A stretch of 64,000 nucleotides of DNA from Agrypnia vestita (taxonomy: Eukaryota; Arthropoda; Insecta; Trichoptera; Phryganeidae): NCBI GenBank assembly GCA_016648135.1, contig JADDOH010000133.1, forward strand, positions 558,001 to 622,000. Direction: 5' to 3'. Both the position numbers and the translations under genes were made by a program. Position 1 is the first letter of the stretch. Every line of letters starts with the position of its first letter. The notes under the pieces were generated by a model, which did no database searches, was not told the origin of the DNA, and saw only the letters and a list, made by a program, of their open reading frames with translations. Below are positions 22,491-32,891 of this stretch, one piece after another.

Positions 22491-23157
22491 GGGGGGGGTA
22501 AGGTAATAATTTTATTTTTTTGCATTAATTTTGATTTTTTTAACTGAATGCATAATATTTCAAGAATATTATGTCAAAATTTCAAGTCGATTGGAACAAA
22601 ATTGAAGAAGTTATGAGTATTTTTATATCTGTCGAATTTTTATACTTACCCGACCCTAATGCATTGGATTCGTTCTAACATTCGTATAGTGCTCTTCCCG
22701 AGGATATTTCGGATGCCATCAAGCCTATCCTTTATGGATCTGGCATTGATAATTTAGTGTGAGGTAAGCCGATAAAATTCGCTTATGAACGTTTTATACC
22801 AGATTTTTTAGTGTTTTAAAAACTTTAAAGTGTTTTCCCCACAACTCTCGTTTTCAAAGTCGGTGCCCCTGGGGAAAACTATTATCTAACGAATGGAACT
22901 TTGATTTTTTGATTTCTGATGATCCAGCACCAAGTTATGATGGGCATCGCAATTCTACTTTTTTTCCGAGACACGTCCGAATAATTGCTGCCATTGCCGT
23001 ATTTTTTGATATTTCTTCGTGAAAATTTTAAACAATATTTTTCAAATGTCAAATACTTTAATGTACTATTGGTTTAAACAAAGGGACTTTAACTGTGTCG
23101 TCACAAAAATTCATAAAACATGCCTTTTTTTTGTACGAATTAACCTTACCCCCCTCC
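22491..23157 (+). mobile_element. DNA transposon with GGGGGTAAGG termini, Mutator-like relic
   Basis: The left end GGGGGGGGTAAGGTAATAAT and right end TTAACCTTACCCCCCTCCC are inverted repeats about 667 bp apart. Inside, a short frame (22688-22762) encodes a transposase-like word (see the separate entry). The rest is non-coding, with TTATGATGGGCATCGCAATT and AATAATTGCTGCCATTGCCG. It looks like an internally deleted derivative of a longer DNA transposon. The superfamily assignment rests on one peptide word remembered from Mutator-like insect elements and is tentative. Confidence 0.6.
22688..22762 (+). pseudogene. Transposase relic within the 22491 element
   Basis: The frame reads SALPEDISDAIKPILYGSGI and then DNLV before a TGA stop. 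The LPEDISDAIKPI word is reminiscent of a conserved segment in Mutator-like transposases of invertebrates. Only about 24 residues remain. It lies between inverted ends of a mobile element, which supports its origin. It is non-functional. Confidence 0.45.
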
Positions 23158-23464
23158 CTCTTAATAAGGTCCCCATGGGGATAAAATCCAGTATTTTTTC
23201 TTGAAAGTTTTTAACTTTCTCTAAATATTTTGCATTTATCACAGGCTACACCCGTCTTAAGATTTAGTCTTTGTGTTTAACCTTTAAATTGTAAACAGGG
23301 TTGACTTGTGATCGTGATAAAATTCGTAATTAAAAATTTCATCCATAAAAGTGAACTTTGCTTTAACCACTTATAATAATATATTAATAAGTTATGAAAA
23401 CAAAGTTCAGTTCAATTGCGGCGCTGCCGACATTTGTTGTGCTCGGTCCATATTTGCCTTAGTA
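23158..23464. other. Unassigned AT-rich sequence
   Basis: Nothing recognised. Confidence 0.5.
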
Positions 23465-23620
23465 GCCCAGTCGTAGAGTTAAAAAAGAGTTGGTGAGATG
23501 GTCTGATCATGTTTGGAACGTATGAATGTTGAAGATATATTATGGAATGGTTTGAGCGGGGTGTTGAAGATGGCAGAAACAGAGAGCGACATCTATAAAA
23601 AACCTGGCATGTCATTGAAC
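23465..23620 (+). pseudogene. LINE lineage L1 C-terminal fragment, heavily decayed
   Basis: One frame reads RVKKELVRWSDHVWNV before a stop, the counterpart of RIKKGVLIWFGHVERM in the 2706-3170 copy. A second frame continues GRNRERHL...KTWHVIEQ, matching GNNRGRPRKTWHD. The order and spacing agree. Stops and frame changes show it is dead. Confidence 0.65.
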
Positions 23621-23911
23621 AATTGCCTTTTATTAATATTTTAACGCTTATCACTTCCGTGTCGACTTTTATGAATTTTAAATTAATCAATTCTAACAGA
23701 GTCATGTAATTATAATAGAGTAGGTAGACGGAAAGACCTTTATTGAAAGGTAGTTTTTAATAGCACACAGAGATAACATGAAAAATTATTTTGATTTGTA
23801 ATAATCAGTATTGATAATTTAAATAAAAATATCATAGGAAATGAAAGAGTGAAGAATTAATAAATTGGGAGCTAATGTAGATATGTTACTATAGCACAGT
23901 TGACAGTAAAT
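23621..23911. other. Unassigned AT-rich sequence
   Basis: Nothing recognised. Confidence 0.5.
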
Positions 23912-24205
23912 CATTAATTAAGATAAATTATAGAAGTCTCACAAACGTAGCTATTTATATGGAAAATATGTAATCTTTAAAGGATGGCTACAGAGCTAAT
24001 GACCTGTATTGTTTAGTGATTCCTTTACACAATGCAACGTTCACCAATTCCACCGTTGTAACATCCCAACATTATCAAGTTTTTGAAAGTTGTATATATG
24101 TTCTTTATGTGTCTTCTTTCAAATATTTGAAGGGACTATGTTATAGCCATCTAAAGTCGAAAAGACGATTTATTTTTAAAGTGGAGTATTAAGGAATATT
24201 ATTTT
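23912..24205 (+). repeat. Family A repeat, short subtype
   Basis: Begins ATTAATTAAGATAAATTATA, has CACAATGCAACGTTCACCAA and GTTGTATATATGTTCTTTAT, and ends with the distal TTTTTAAAGTGGAGTATTAA that is also seen at about 29870. Near full length. Confidence 0.8.
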
Positions 24206-24346
24206 CAATGTATATATGATATTCTTCCAAATTATTTAACGTATATACTGGAACACGCCCGTAAATAATGATAATAAATAATTAATCCTAATTAATTAAC
24301 GATTATCCCTCTGTGAACAAAATCCATTGTGTTCTTAAAAGATCTT

Positions 24347-24373
24347 ATTCTTCTTCTTCTTCTTCTTCTTCTT
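24347..24373. repeat. (TTC)n microsatellite
   Basis: An uninterrupted run of CTT/TTC units. It could be the tail of an otherwise lost LINE insertion in minus orientation, since lineage L2 copies end in (GAA)n, but no LINE sequence adjoins it. Confidence 0.85.
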
Positions 24374-24589
24374 ATCATTCAGTAGATCTGTGTTTTCATA
24401 TATAAATGCTGTGCATACATGCTTAAAACATGCATATAAAAATATTGATAGTAATATCGTTCACGTGGATCGGATACGCGAAACGAACGAAACGGAAAGA
24501 AAGACGAGAGTATAGTAAAAAAAAAATATCCGAGTGATAGATCCTGCTCCATAACGCACACAGAAAATCAAGGACGCCCAAATTTTAAT
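24374..24589. other. Unassigned sequence
   Basis: Nothing recognised. Confidence 0.4.
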
Positions 24590-25260
24590 TTGACACCTTT
24601 CCATACAAAAATGTAAAAACATGAAAAGCTATGAGAAAAAGTGGTCAAGTTTGCTCGCCTTAACAGTACACAACGCATTGTGGAATGCGTTACATAATGA
24701 CAATGTCGTACGCTCATCCTCGAATGACATTACGGAAAGAAAACCTTGGCGGATTTCATTAATAATTCGCATCACCTGCGACACCCATTCGGGCCGAATC
24801 ACCATATCTGTACCCCCAAAAGTACCAAGACGGGCGCAATGAAAAAGGTATCGCCGGCTACATACGTCCACTTATTTTACTGCCCCGTGTAATCAAAGGG
24901 CCGGGCCGGGTAAGGTCAGCCCGGAAGGTTCGGGAAAGAACAATAAAAAAGGACCCTCGCGTGACGCGCATATCAACAAGGGCACATTTTATTCCGTCTC
25001 CCCGGGGGGAAAGGGCGGGGCGGAGGGACGAGGGGAGTCAGATATGAAATGTAGATTTCCATAAAAGATAAAGGAGGCGCAGGCGGCGGCCATAAAAAGG
25101 GAGATTATCCTTAAGGAAAATTAAGACAGGCATCGCGCAGTCAATTAGCCCGCGCGATAAAAGGGTTAAGTGAATTGGGCCCGGACGTAAAACTAAATAT
25201 TGCTGTCAAATTAGATGAAAGGATAAGAAAGATGTACAGAAAGAATCTATCTATTGAATA
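24590..25260. promoter_or_regulatory. Motif-dense GC-rich island, candidate cis-regulatory module
   Basis: A unique-looking block with CpG-rich stretches (GGGCCGGGCCGGG; CCCCGGGGGG) and a cluster of developmental binding-site-like words. These are AATCAAAGG (TCF-like, 24891), AACAATAAAA (Sox-like, 24939), two CCATAAAA sites (Caudal/Abd-B-like, 25059 and 25090), GATTATCC (Otx/Bicoid-like, about 25103), GATAA (about 25066) and CAATTAGC (homeodomain, about 25142). It has no repeats and no credible frame. Motif words of this length occur by chance, so this is an inference from density and contrast with the surroundings. Confidence 0.4.
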
Positions 25261-25794
25261 AATATATCACCGGGATGTGAACCCGGAAAGCTTGCCATCG
25301 GGGAAAAGTGATACAGTAACTATTAAAGATCACGAAAAATTGAGACTTCGTAATGTTAGCAAGTTAAAGACAAACGCCTAGTGATCTAGTGGTCGGTCAA
25401 GATGCGTAGCGATATGTCGTGTATTCTGCATCTCTATTTTTTTTTATAACACATTTTAGATTGAACAATAAGTGATTATGTTCCAGTACTTTTATTAATA
25501 AAATTAAAATGTTTTTTGGCAGTGAGGCCATACGAACTTTATCCATGGTCCACATTTACTGAACGTGCAAATTGATAATTCGTTTTTGAAAAAAATTTAA
25601 AACAAAAAAAAATAACAACGAATCAATGACGCACATGTAATATTGTGTAAATGATATATACATCTTTTGTATCATTTTCAAAAACTTGTCAACTTTATAG
25701 TGCAATGAATCCCGTTAAAGTTAGGTGACGTCATAAAATTGCAACTTTACAATAAAATGTGTTTTCGTTAATAATTGTATTTTAAAAATTAACT
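25261..25794. other. Unassigned AT-rich sequence
   Basis: Nothing recognised. Confidence 0.5.
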
Positions 25795-26010
25795 GTCATC
25801 ATCAGTATTAGCTCCACAACCCCTGGCGTGCAGGCCGCTTCGAGTGGAGTGACGTCCTCCATTGGAGTGACGTCGTCAAAGAAAGACACAGTAGGTATGT
25901 CTTTGAGGACTCCCTATTGGCCTTGAGTTCAGCAGGGACTTTGGCGCTTGATGCTCGGACATTCTCTCCACATGACCCAGCCACCGAAGTCTTCCCAGTT
26001 TTATAAATTT
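25795..26010 (-). pseudogene. LINE lineage L4 C-terminal fragment
   Basis: The minus-strand DNA reads AAACTGGGAAGACTTCGGTG, then GCTGGGTCATGTGGAGAGAA and TGTCCGAGCATCAAGCGCCA, near-identical to 58010-58075. The implied protein is LRWLGHVERMSEHQAP followed by a rearranged stretch. The copy ends at GATGATGACAG (about 25795-25805), an ATG-repeat 3' tail like that of the copy at 57985. A piece of about 35 bp is missing in the middle. Confidence 0.75.
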
Positions 26011-26149
26011 AACATAATAAAAAAAATAAAAAATGTTTTACTAGTGTGTATCACTTGTTGATACATTGCCATGACAATTTAATGGGTGAAACATAAAAAT
26101 GCATCATAAAAGAATTTATAACTCGATAAATAGATAATGCGAGAATTTA
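26011..26149. other. Unassigned AT-rich sequence
   Basis: Nothing recognised. Confidence 0.4.
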
Positions 26150-26710
26150 CGAGACTGCAGCTATAAAAGTGAAATACAAGGACAATGCAATCTCCAGGGA
26201 CACACAATAAATCCGATACCAAAAACGGACTGCATCAGCTCCCAGCACCACCGGCCACCGTTGATAAGACGATACGGCGGGCAAACAGCGGAGAAATACA
26301 GTCGAGAATAAAGAGCCGGAGTACCCAGCAGCGGTCCGCGGGATTTATTAGCGAGGATAAACGGCGCCAGATTATATCTAAAAATACGTCCGGATCTTGG
26401 CAAAGTTTCAGCGCCGTGTTCGGCGGAGCGTCCGGATCCGGGACGGGATCGATCCGCGCGGTGATTCGCGGGGCCCGCGCGCCGGAGGGCCGCGGCCGGA
26501 GCCGGCGCGCGGGGACGACGCTCGTCGCGCCCCCCGGCCGCGCTGCAGACCGATGTCCGGTAATTTATTCAACACACTGGGCCGACGGCGCACGATGCAT
26601 TCTCTGGGGGGTAGCCTATTTTTCAACTTTTATTCAAGTTTCGCGTTCCTTCGCCACGCCGCCACAAGTTCACGGTGTCACTTACGCGTCGGGTGAAATT
26701 ATGTAGACAC
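26150..26710. other. CpG island-like unique block
   Basis: The most GC- and CpG-rich part of the window (GGGCCCGCGCGCCGGAGGGC at about 26470-26489, GGACGACGCTCGTCGCGCCC at about 26512-26531). Because stops are rare here, all frames are open at once: 26185-26706 and 26397-26696 plus, 26161-26403 and 26408-26626 minus. None resembles a protein. It may be an unmethylated island or regulatory element. It carries GGTAATTTATTCAACACAC and GAGGATAAACGGC words at its edges. Confidence 0.4.
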
Positions 26711-27584
26711 TTAAACACATCAATATAAGGAGAGCATCCCTTAATCGTATTGTTTAAATATTTTCGTACATCAAAAATTTGAAAACAGCAAAGAAAGCTG
26801 TATTTAATCATTGTCAGTGTAAAAACAAGCATATCAAAAATATGAGGACATTCAAAATTTAAAACGCTTCAATAAGTTCGTCTCGTATTTCAAGATTTAT
26901 TTTAGCAAACAAACTAAAAACTGTCTGTTAGACAGCACGCAAGAATAGACACTCAGCTGACTATTTTTTTTATGAATAATACTTAACTTGAGTAGAAACG
27001 TCAAATTACTGTCACGGGATCGTGGCTGCGGACTATGTCGTGTGTCGCCTTTCAAACAACACAAGCGCAGCGCGATGCCCCCGCATTTATAGACTCGTGT
27101 TCATGTCACTTCGCTATGCTTTCAGGGTCCAGTGGATCATCCCAGACCCTTCTAGCGATTTACAATTTAGTCTAAAAGGTGTAGTGTTGTAAAATCCTCG
27201 AATACGTGCAAGTCTTTCCGATTGTATATGTTTTATTTCATTCCTTTCTATATGTGAAATATTAAAATTAATTACATGTCACAAAATATCAAACAAATCA
27301 TGTTGGAAGCAATAGAATATTGCATTTTCATAGTAAATAAACAATTGCTGAATGTTTCAAAGCTCGAGCTAGTCGGAAAGTCGTTGATATTTAGATTATT
27401 AATGTTGGAGACGAACACACAAAACACGTGAAGCTAAACAAAAGTATGCAATATAATAAAGAAGATTAATTCCTATTGCTTCTAATTTGTACCTGAGTAC
27501 TCCTATTTCTTGAAAATGATTTATTATCTATCGTATATTACAACAAAATATATAATTGACTTATTCACCCTAGCACTTCATAAA
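26711..27584. other. Unassigned AT-rich sequence
   Basis: Nothing recognised apart from chance frames. Confidence 0.5.
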
Positions 27585-27815
27585 AATACCATCTTCTTCT
27601 ACTTCTTCCTCAGGCTTCATCTCTCCACTACTGGATATAGGCTTCTTCCATACCTATATATCCTTCATTGTTATTTGCTAGTTGTGGCCATTTCTTCCCC
27701 CCACAGCAGTTATATCGTTGGCCCATCTCTTTTGAGACCTTCCGACGCCTCTTTTATTTTCCCGACGTCTCCATTTCAGAACTCTGGGATTCCACCTTGT
27801 TGCATTGTGTGAAGT
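27585..27815 (-). pseudogene. LINE lineage L2 C-terminal fragment
   Basis: Translated on the minus strand it gives TRWNPRVLKWRRRENKRG, then RSQKRWANDITAVGGR, followed after a frameshift by the YIQ/SSSGEMKPEEE equivalent of the C-terminus and a (GAA)n-rich tail (CTTCTTCTACTTCTTCC on the plus strand). It is the best of the three L2 copies for the middle part. A dead 5'-truncated insertion. Confidence 0.75.
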
Positions 27816-28264
27816 GTCACAAAAATACCACGGTCATGTAAATTAAGAAAGAATAACAAAAAAATTTACAAATATTATTCAGTTTTCCTAATTTGTATTA
27901 GGAGCAAATATCAAAAAATATCATGATCCCCACATTTCTGGCAGTACCAAAACCAACCTTTACAAATATTTTACATTTATATGACGGCCAGTTGAGTATT
28001 GTATTTTTTTAACGAAAATTCTCATCATACGAAATAGGCGCTACTCCCTCACCTTCCCGGAGAGCATAAAACCTTGATTACCACTCTATTTACTTCAAAA
28101 AATCAATAAGAGAAAAGTAGAAAAAAAGGCCATAAATTTATTTTTAATGATGTGATGAAATAATTTTACCGACCCGATAATTAAAATTATGTTTGATTGA
28201 CTTTGAAGTTATGTTTAATTATTAAAGAGTTAAGGTAATTATTAGGGTTGTTGGAAATATTTAT
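27816..28264. other. Unassigned AT-rich sequence
   Basis: Nothing recognised. Confidence 0.5.
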
Positions 28265-28461
28265 GTGTTAAATAAAACTGATATTTTATACGAACCGTAT
28301 ATTTTATTCATCAGGTGAGCGTCCAATCACGTCCTATCAGTTCGGCCTACACCTCCGCCGTGATAGGACGCTCTCCTGATGACGTTGAATTCAGAGAAAC
28401 GTCGAGATTTGCTTGTCAACAAAATATACGGTTCGTATAAAATATCAATTTTATTTAACAC
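28265..28461. mobile_element. Foldback element carrying a hammerhead-like core
   Basis: The outer arms GTGTTAAATAAAACTGATAT and its complement (ending 28461) pair over more than 40 bp. They include TTTATACGAACCGTATATTT on the left and the matching ACGGTTCGTATAAAATATC on the right. Inner arms CATCAGGTGAGCGTCC and GGACGCTCTCCTGATG also pair. The right side carries 35-40 extra bases (about 28381-28420) with no partner on the left. These contain the GAAACGTC part of the motif annotated separately. Confidence 0.8.
28370..28409 (+). ncRNA. Hammerhead-ribozyme-like motif
   Basis: In order: TCTC (28372-28375), CTGATGA (28376-28382), a weak stem II region, GAAA (28396-28399), CGTC and then GAGA (28404-28407). 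TCTC pairs with GAGA as a 4-bp helix I. ACGT is a self-complementary helix III, and GTC is the preferred hammerhead cleavage triplet (predicted cut after 28403). Stem II (CGTTGAATTCAGA) does not pair well, so activity alone is doubtful. A core of this type in retroelement termini is established for Penelope-like elements; its presence here is an inference. Confidence 0.4.
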
Positions 28462-28484
28462 AAAAACATGTTTAATAGATTATT

Positions 28485-29040
28485 TTTACTCCCTTTATAA
28501 TTAACTCGTGGCGTCTGCTTGCTTGCCGGCTTGCCGGGTGAAAAAAATTTGGATCGATTTTTAACCCTTTTCCTGTGATCCAATCGAGCTGAAACTTGGC
28601 AAGTAGACTCATGGAGACGATCAAGAAGATCAATCAAATTTATTTTCGTTAAAAAAATTAACAATTATAGTATAATTTCGGATTTTCAGAAATTTTATCA
28701 GTTTTTTCAAATTGAAATCATTTGAAAAGTTTGATTACAACAACGGCGGCCCGATAACGTCGCGGAATATTTTCTAAATTTGAATTACTCCATCGGTATA
28801 CATAATAGGTACTTCACTACGAACGTCGAAAATCTAAATTGACTGACAAATGTTTTTAGAATTTAATCTTTAAAGCGTGAAGTGTCTTATCAAAGCTCAA
28901 AACATCTGACATTTTAGAAATATATTAAATTACTGCAAGTTTAGTGTTTTGTTATACGTTTTAACTGGTCTTTAATTGTTGTTATATTTTACAAAGAAAG
29001 GGAGAATAATAAAAACTTGTTTTGTATGGGTTACTTTTTT
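28485..29040 (+). mobile_element. Family H element, copy 1
   Basis: Shares its ends and left region with 35835-36150. It starts TTACTCCCTTTATAATTAAC, continues TTGGATCGATTTTTAACCCT and TGTGATCCAATCGAGCTGA, and ends GAAAGGGAGAATAATAAAAA followed by TTGTATGGGTTACTTTTTT. The inverted ACTCCCTTT and AAAGGGAG words suggest a DNA element with short terminal repeats. This copy is about 240 bp longer than copy 2. Non-coding. Confidence 0.75.
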
Positions 29041-29149
29041 GGAACAATTTTTAAATATTTTAAGAGAAACTCTTTTTGAATATATGTGGTTTGTTGAATT
29101 ATTTCTTTGCATTCATCCCAACCGGCCGTACACATTAGCATTTTAAAGC
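29041..29149. other. Unassigned short spacer
   Basis: Nothing recognised. Confidence 0.4.
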
Positions 29150-29410
29150 GGATTAAAGTGTGGCGCTGAAGGGTCGGCGGCAGAGATAAAATCTTAGAAA
29201 GCCGCGTAGCGCACTGTCGTGTGACGCGGCAATATCCATCCGCTCCAGGGCCGCGCTGGACGGCGGGCAATTAACAGTACTTAGCGGGCGCGGGGCGGCC
29301 GTCAAATTATTTTCGGCATGAAATTCTAATAATTGAATTAAGCGCAGTTTTGACGCGAAGCCGCCCCGCGCCGCCGCCCGCGGTGGCGCAAATTCCCCTA
29401 ATAAAATGAA
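29150..29410. other. CpG-rich unique island
   Basis: CpG-rich (GCGGGCGCGGGGCGGCCGTC near 29284-29303; GCCCCGCGCCGCCGCCCGCG near 29362-29381). It alternates with CAGAGATAAAATC, GGGCAATTAACAG, TAATAATTGAATTAAGC and CCCTAATAAAATG. Open frames on the minus strand (29031-29270, 29153-29494) are in different frames and not protein-like. A candidate regulatory island. Confidence 0.4.
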
Positions 29411-29589
29411 ACGATCGGTTTTTACTGAAAATATTTTTAGAGTCATTATTTCAATTTTACGACGGTAGATTTTTTGGTTATATTTTACGACCACTTGTGA
29501 GGTTTGAAATGTACATCAAATGTTTTAAAGCAAAAATTTGAATAGAATGTAAAATTGCTTTTATTAGTATTCCTTAAACGATTCCTAAT

Positions 29590-29910
29590 GTTGAGATACA
29601 TTATAGAAGTCCCACACAGATGACGTTATTTATATGAGAAACGTGTACGGAAGCTTCTTTAGGGAGGCCCAGGGCTTATGACTTTACACAGTGCAACGTT
29701 CACCAATTCCACCGTAAGGATATCCAAACATTATAAAAAAAAATTAAAGTTGTATGTTTTAAAACAATTTCCTTCATATATGTATTCGAACGGACTATGC
29801 TAGAGACATCTATAGTCCTTCCGATGACATAGTATACTTATTTTTCGTAGTTGGTAATGACACCTCTATATTTTTAAAGTGGAATATAAAGCAATATTAT
29901 TTTTAAATTG
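29590..29910 (+). repeat. Family A repeat, short subtype
   Basis: GAGATACATTATAGAAGTCC, GAGAAACGTGTACGGAAG, GTGCAACGTTCACCAATTCC, GGACTATGCTAGAGACATCT and the distal TTTTTAAAGTGGAATATAAA are in the expected order. The CTTAAGTGATCAC core segment is deleted. Confidence 0.8.
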
Positions 29911-31070
29911 TAATGTATTTTTGTTCGATACAAAAACTATCAGTTATTAAATTGTACAAATTTATATCAGGTTGATGCATTATCCACCTTGTTTTAAAAA
30001 CTGTAACCTAAACGAAAACAAACTTAACGTCAATTATTGTTTCCCATTTGTTTTGAGGACCTAATATTACATTTTCATATGAATCAACAGAAGAGATCCG
30101 AAAAATCAACGAGAGTAGCTAAGCTTTTAAACTTAGAACAACGTTTGAGGAAATGAGAGCTTATAATATTTTTTCTGATATTATTAGTTTGATTTCTACG
30201 AAAATACATAGGTGGAATGAATTCTTCAATTTGAATGGCAAATAAATATTTATATCTTTAATTATAAACAGATTTTATAAAATTAATGAATGATTTTTGT
30301 ATTGTCATCCGGAATCTCTCTGCCAAATTCCAAAGCGATTGTTGGCCAGAAAGTGGATCAAATAATGATTTTAAAAAAATTGTGACAGACACGCGAAGCT
30401 AAATAAAAGAGTGTAAAAGGCAAAACTAAGTACTGCTGGCTTCGTAACAAGAAGTGTTGTACTGACATATTAAACAACACCAACAAAGTGTATAAACTTA
30501 GGAAGAAGATAGAAAGAAATGACTGGTAATAGAGATCAATAGAAGAAAAATATCGATCAAGACCAACCCGGTATTACCATAACCAGTCGCGATGATGTAA
30601 CGATACGAACCAAACAGGGTTTCATTAACACCTTTTACACGATTAATTAATACAGGCCCTCCAATAATTTATTTATGGTATGGCTTCCACAAAAAAACAT
30701 GGTAATTAATTGGAAATATAACACGTGTCGCATTTTGAATTTGAAATAAACATTCGAAGAAATAAATTGAAAAAACAGAAACAATTGAAAAATAATACAA
30801 ATGTATCCAACCCAACTTTTGATGTCATCGATTCCATTAACGCTTTTATTTCATACGATCGCAAACCAATTAACAATTAATATAAATAGATCACCAATTT
30901 TTTATTTATTTACAAAATATTTAAGAGTTCCGCGAAGCTTATAAACAAACTGTAAAACTAATTTCTGGTAGTGGTTTTTACTAAGTTACCTAACATTCTG
31001 TTATAATGTCTAACCACATAGTTAATGCTTTAAATATTAATAATATTAAACTTGTAATACACTTATTTGT
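29911..31070. other. Unassigned AT-rich sequence
   Basis: No gene or known repeat seen. Confidence 0.5.
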
Positions 31071-31078
31071 GTATTACA

Positions 31079-31564
31079 CAGGGTTCGAAAAAAATCGGAT
31101 TTTTATAAAAAAAATTAAAAATCGGATATTTTTATGTATATACGATATATATCAAAAATTGGATATATATCCAAACTTTTTTTCTCCATTATTGCACACG
31201 TCGATTGTTACAAACTCGAAATTAATTAGGATTTTTTTTACTTATTTTGTATATGAATTATTATTTATTAAATAAATGAATTGCATACTGAAAAAAACAA
31301 ATATATGCAATTATTATATATGAGTTAAGTTATAAAAGTTGCTCCTTCTAATGTAATGTTATGGGCGCTTGTTTCAATGGGTGAAATAAAAAACGGATTA
31401 CATGAAATAAATTAAACTAAAAATTCAACCGTAAACACTTTTTAAAATACAACTAACGCCATCTAGTAACAACCGCAGAATGTTTTTTTGGAAATATATC
31501 GAAAATAAAAATCAAGTCATAAATATCGTGATATATATCAGCGGATATATGTCCTCGAACCCTG
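31079..31564. mobile_element. Non-autonomous hAT-type element with 8-bp target duplication
   Basis: The left end CAGGGTTCGA (31079) and right end TCGAACCCTG (ending 31564) are perfect 10-bp terminal inverted repeats. Subterminal GGATATATAT-type repeats are inverted at the two ends. GTATTACA (31071-31078) precedes it and GTATTATA (31565-31572) follows, an 8-bp target duplication with one mismatch. CAGGG-type termini with 8-bp duplications are diagnostic of hAT transposons. At 486 bp, without a transposase, it is a MITE. The frame 31006-31275 crosses its boundary and is chance. Confidence 0.88.
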
Positions 31565-31572
31565 GTATTATA

Positions 31573-32480
31573 CTTTATTATGTAGCTACTAACAAGATGC
31601 ACCTTCTTGACATAACCAATCAACAGGATTATATGAAGACAGATTGGGTCTTGACTTGATCAAAAGAGAATAAGTAGAGAAGATGAAAGCGCTTATTTTT
31701 TTAGACCTTCCTAAGAAACGATGATGATGATATATCAAACGTTGATGTTTTGATACACATAGTGAAAATACTTCTCATCGTCGATGTCTAAAACAAGGCC
31801 TTTGTTACTTTGCGCGTACATCTTGCAATATTAATGCGGGGAGCTTAATATTAAGAAATTTTCAAGTGAAACGCTTCCCTATGAATCGTCGGCATGCTCG
31901 CAAACAGACCGCTGTAATAAAATATTACACACACACACTTGACGATAATAAAGAAACAGGCAGTGGCGTGCGTTAGGCATGGACTTTGGTTGTGTTGCTA
32001 ATATCAATGCTGTAAAAACCATGTACTGCATTCATTTGAAAGAAATATACTCCGAGAGTATGTTTTGAAGTATGTTTTTGTAAAAATCTAGGTTAATCCA
32101 CTATAAGGTCACTATGTGAAGTACAACAAATATTGACACTTAGAGACATACAATAAGGCTAGTTGAGTGGCAAGATCCAACGATAAATAAAAATAAATGT
32201 TATAAAATTGTTTTATAATTTAACCTGTACGTTAATGTATTATAAATATGGATTTCCTCAATTAAAAAAATATTATTACTATTGTAATGAAACGCATATG
32301 TTCCAAGTCCAAAAATTCGCACTGGTTTGCAACACGTTTGTTCAAGAGAAGACGTGTATTCAGTACAATACATCATTATTGCGTTTATGTATTTTTGGTG
32401 CAGATTTTGCAAAATATTATGCAATACTCGTGTATAAATTCATCTGCTAGATGGTTCTAATTTACACACATTATTAACTT
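31573..32480. other. Unassigned AT-rich sequence
   Basis: Nothing recognised. The frames at 32200-32450 on both strands overlap each other. Confidence 0.5.
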
Positions 32481-32891
32481 TGATTTTTTTTTGCGAATAG
32501 ACTAACACAGATCAAATAAATGGATAATTTAAATATAGTTTGGGTGAAATGTTAACAGTTAGGTAGATAAGAGAAAATATTATTATATTATTAAATTTTC
32601 GAGGCCGAAAAGCAGTTCGTTGCCTCACTAATCGCACATATTAATAATATCGCTGAAGAAGTGAGCAGCACAAATATGTTATTTCGGTCTCCAATCGCTG
32701 GAGTTGAAATCTAGGTTAATATCAATAAAAACGATAGTCAACCTAATTAAAACCATAATTAGGCCAGTCCTGACTTACGCCGCTGAATCTTGGGCCCAAC
32801 AAAAGATTCTGCGATGAATCTACGACCCCGATGATTTTTTTTGCGAATAGACTTACACAGATCAAATAAATGGATAATTTAAATATAGTTT
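32481..32891 (+). mobile_element. LINE lineage L3 fragment between about 60-bp direct repeats
   Basis: TGATTTTTTTTTGCGAATAG...AATATAGTTT occurs at 32481-32541 and again at 32832-32891 with almost no change. The enclosed 290 bp matches the first half of 34907-35442 and encodes a decayed LINE polymerase segment (CYFGLQSL, RLISIKT, KTIIRPVLTYAAESWA across frames). The simplest reading is an insertion with an unusually long target-site duplication. The fragment stops before the polymerase C-terminus, which is not the usual 5'-truncated LINE form. Confidence 0.75.

Noticed and set aside
26185..26706. 173-codon frame and overlapping frames in the CpG island
   Set aside because: All frames are open because stops are rare in GC-rich DNA. 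Composition is Arg/Gly/Ala low complexity.
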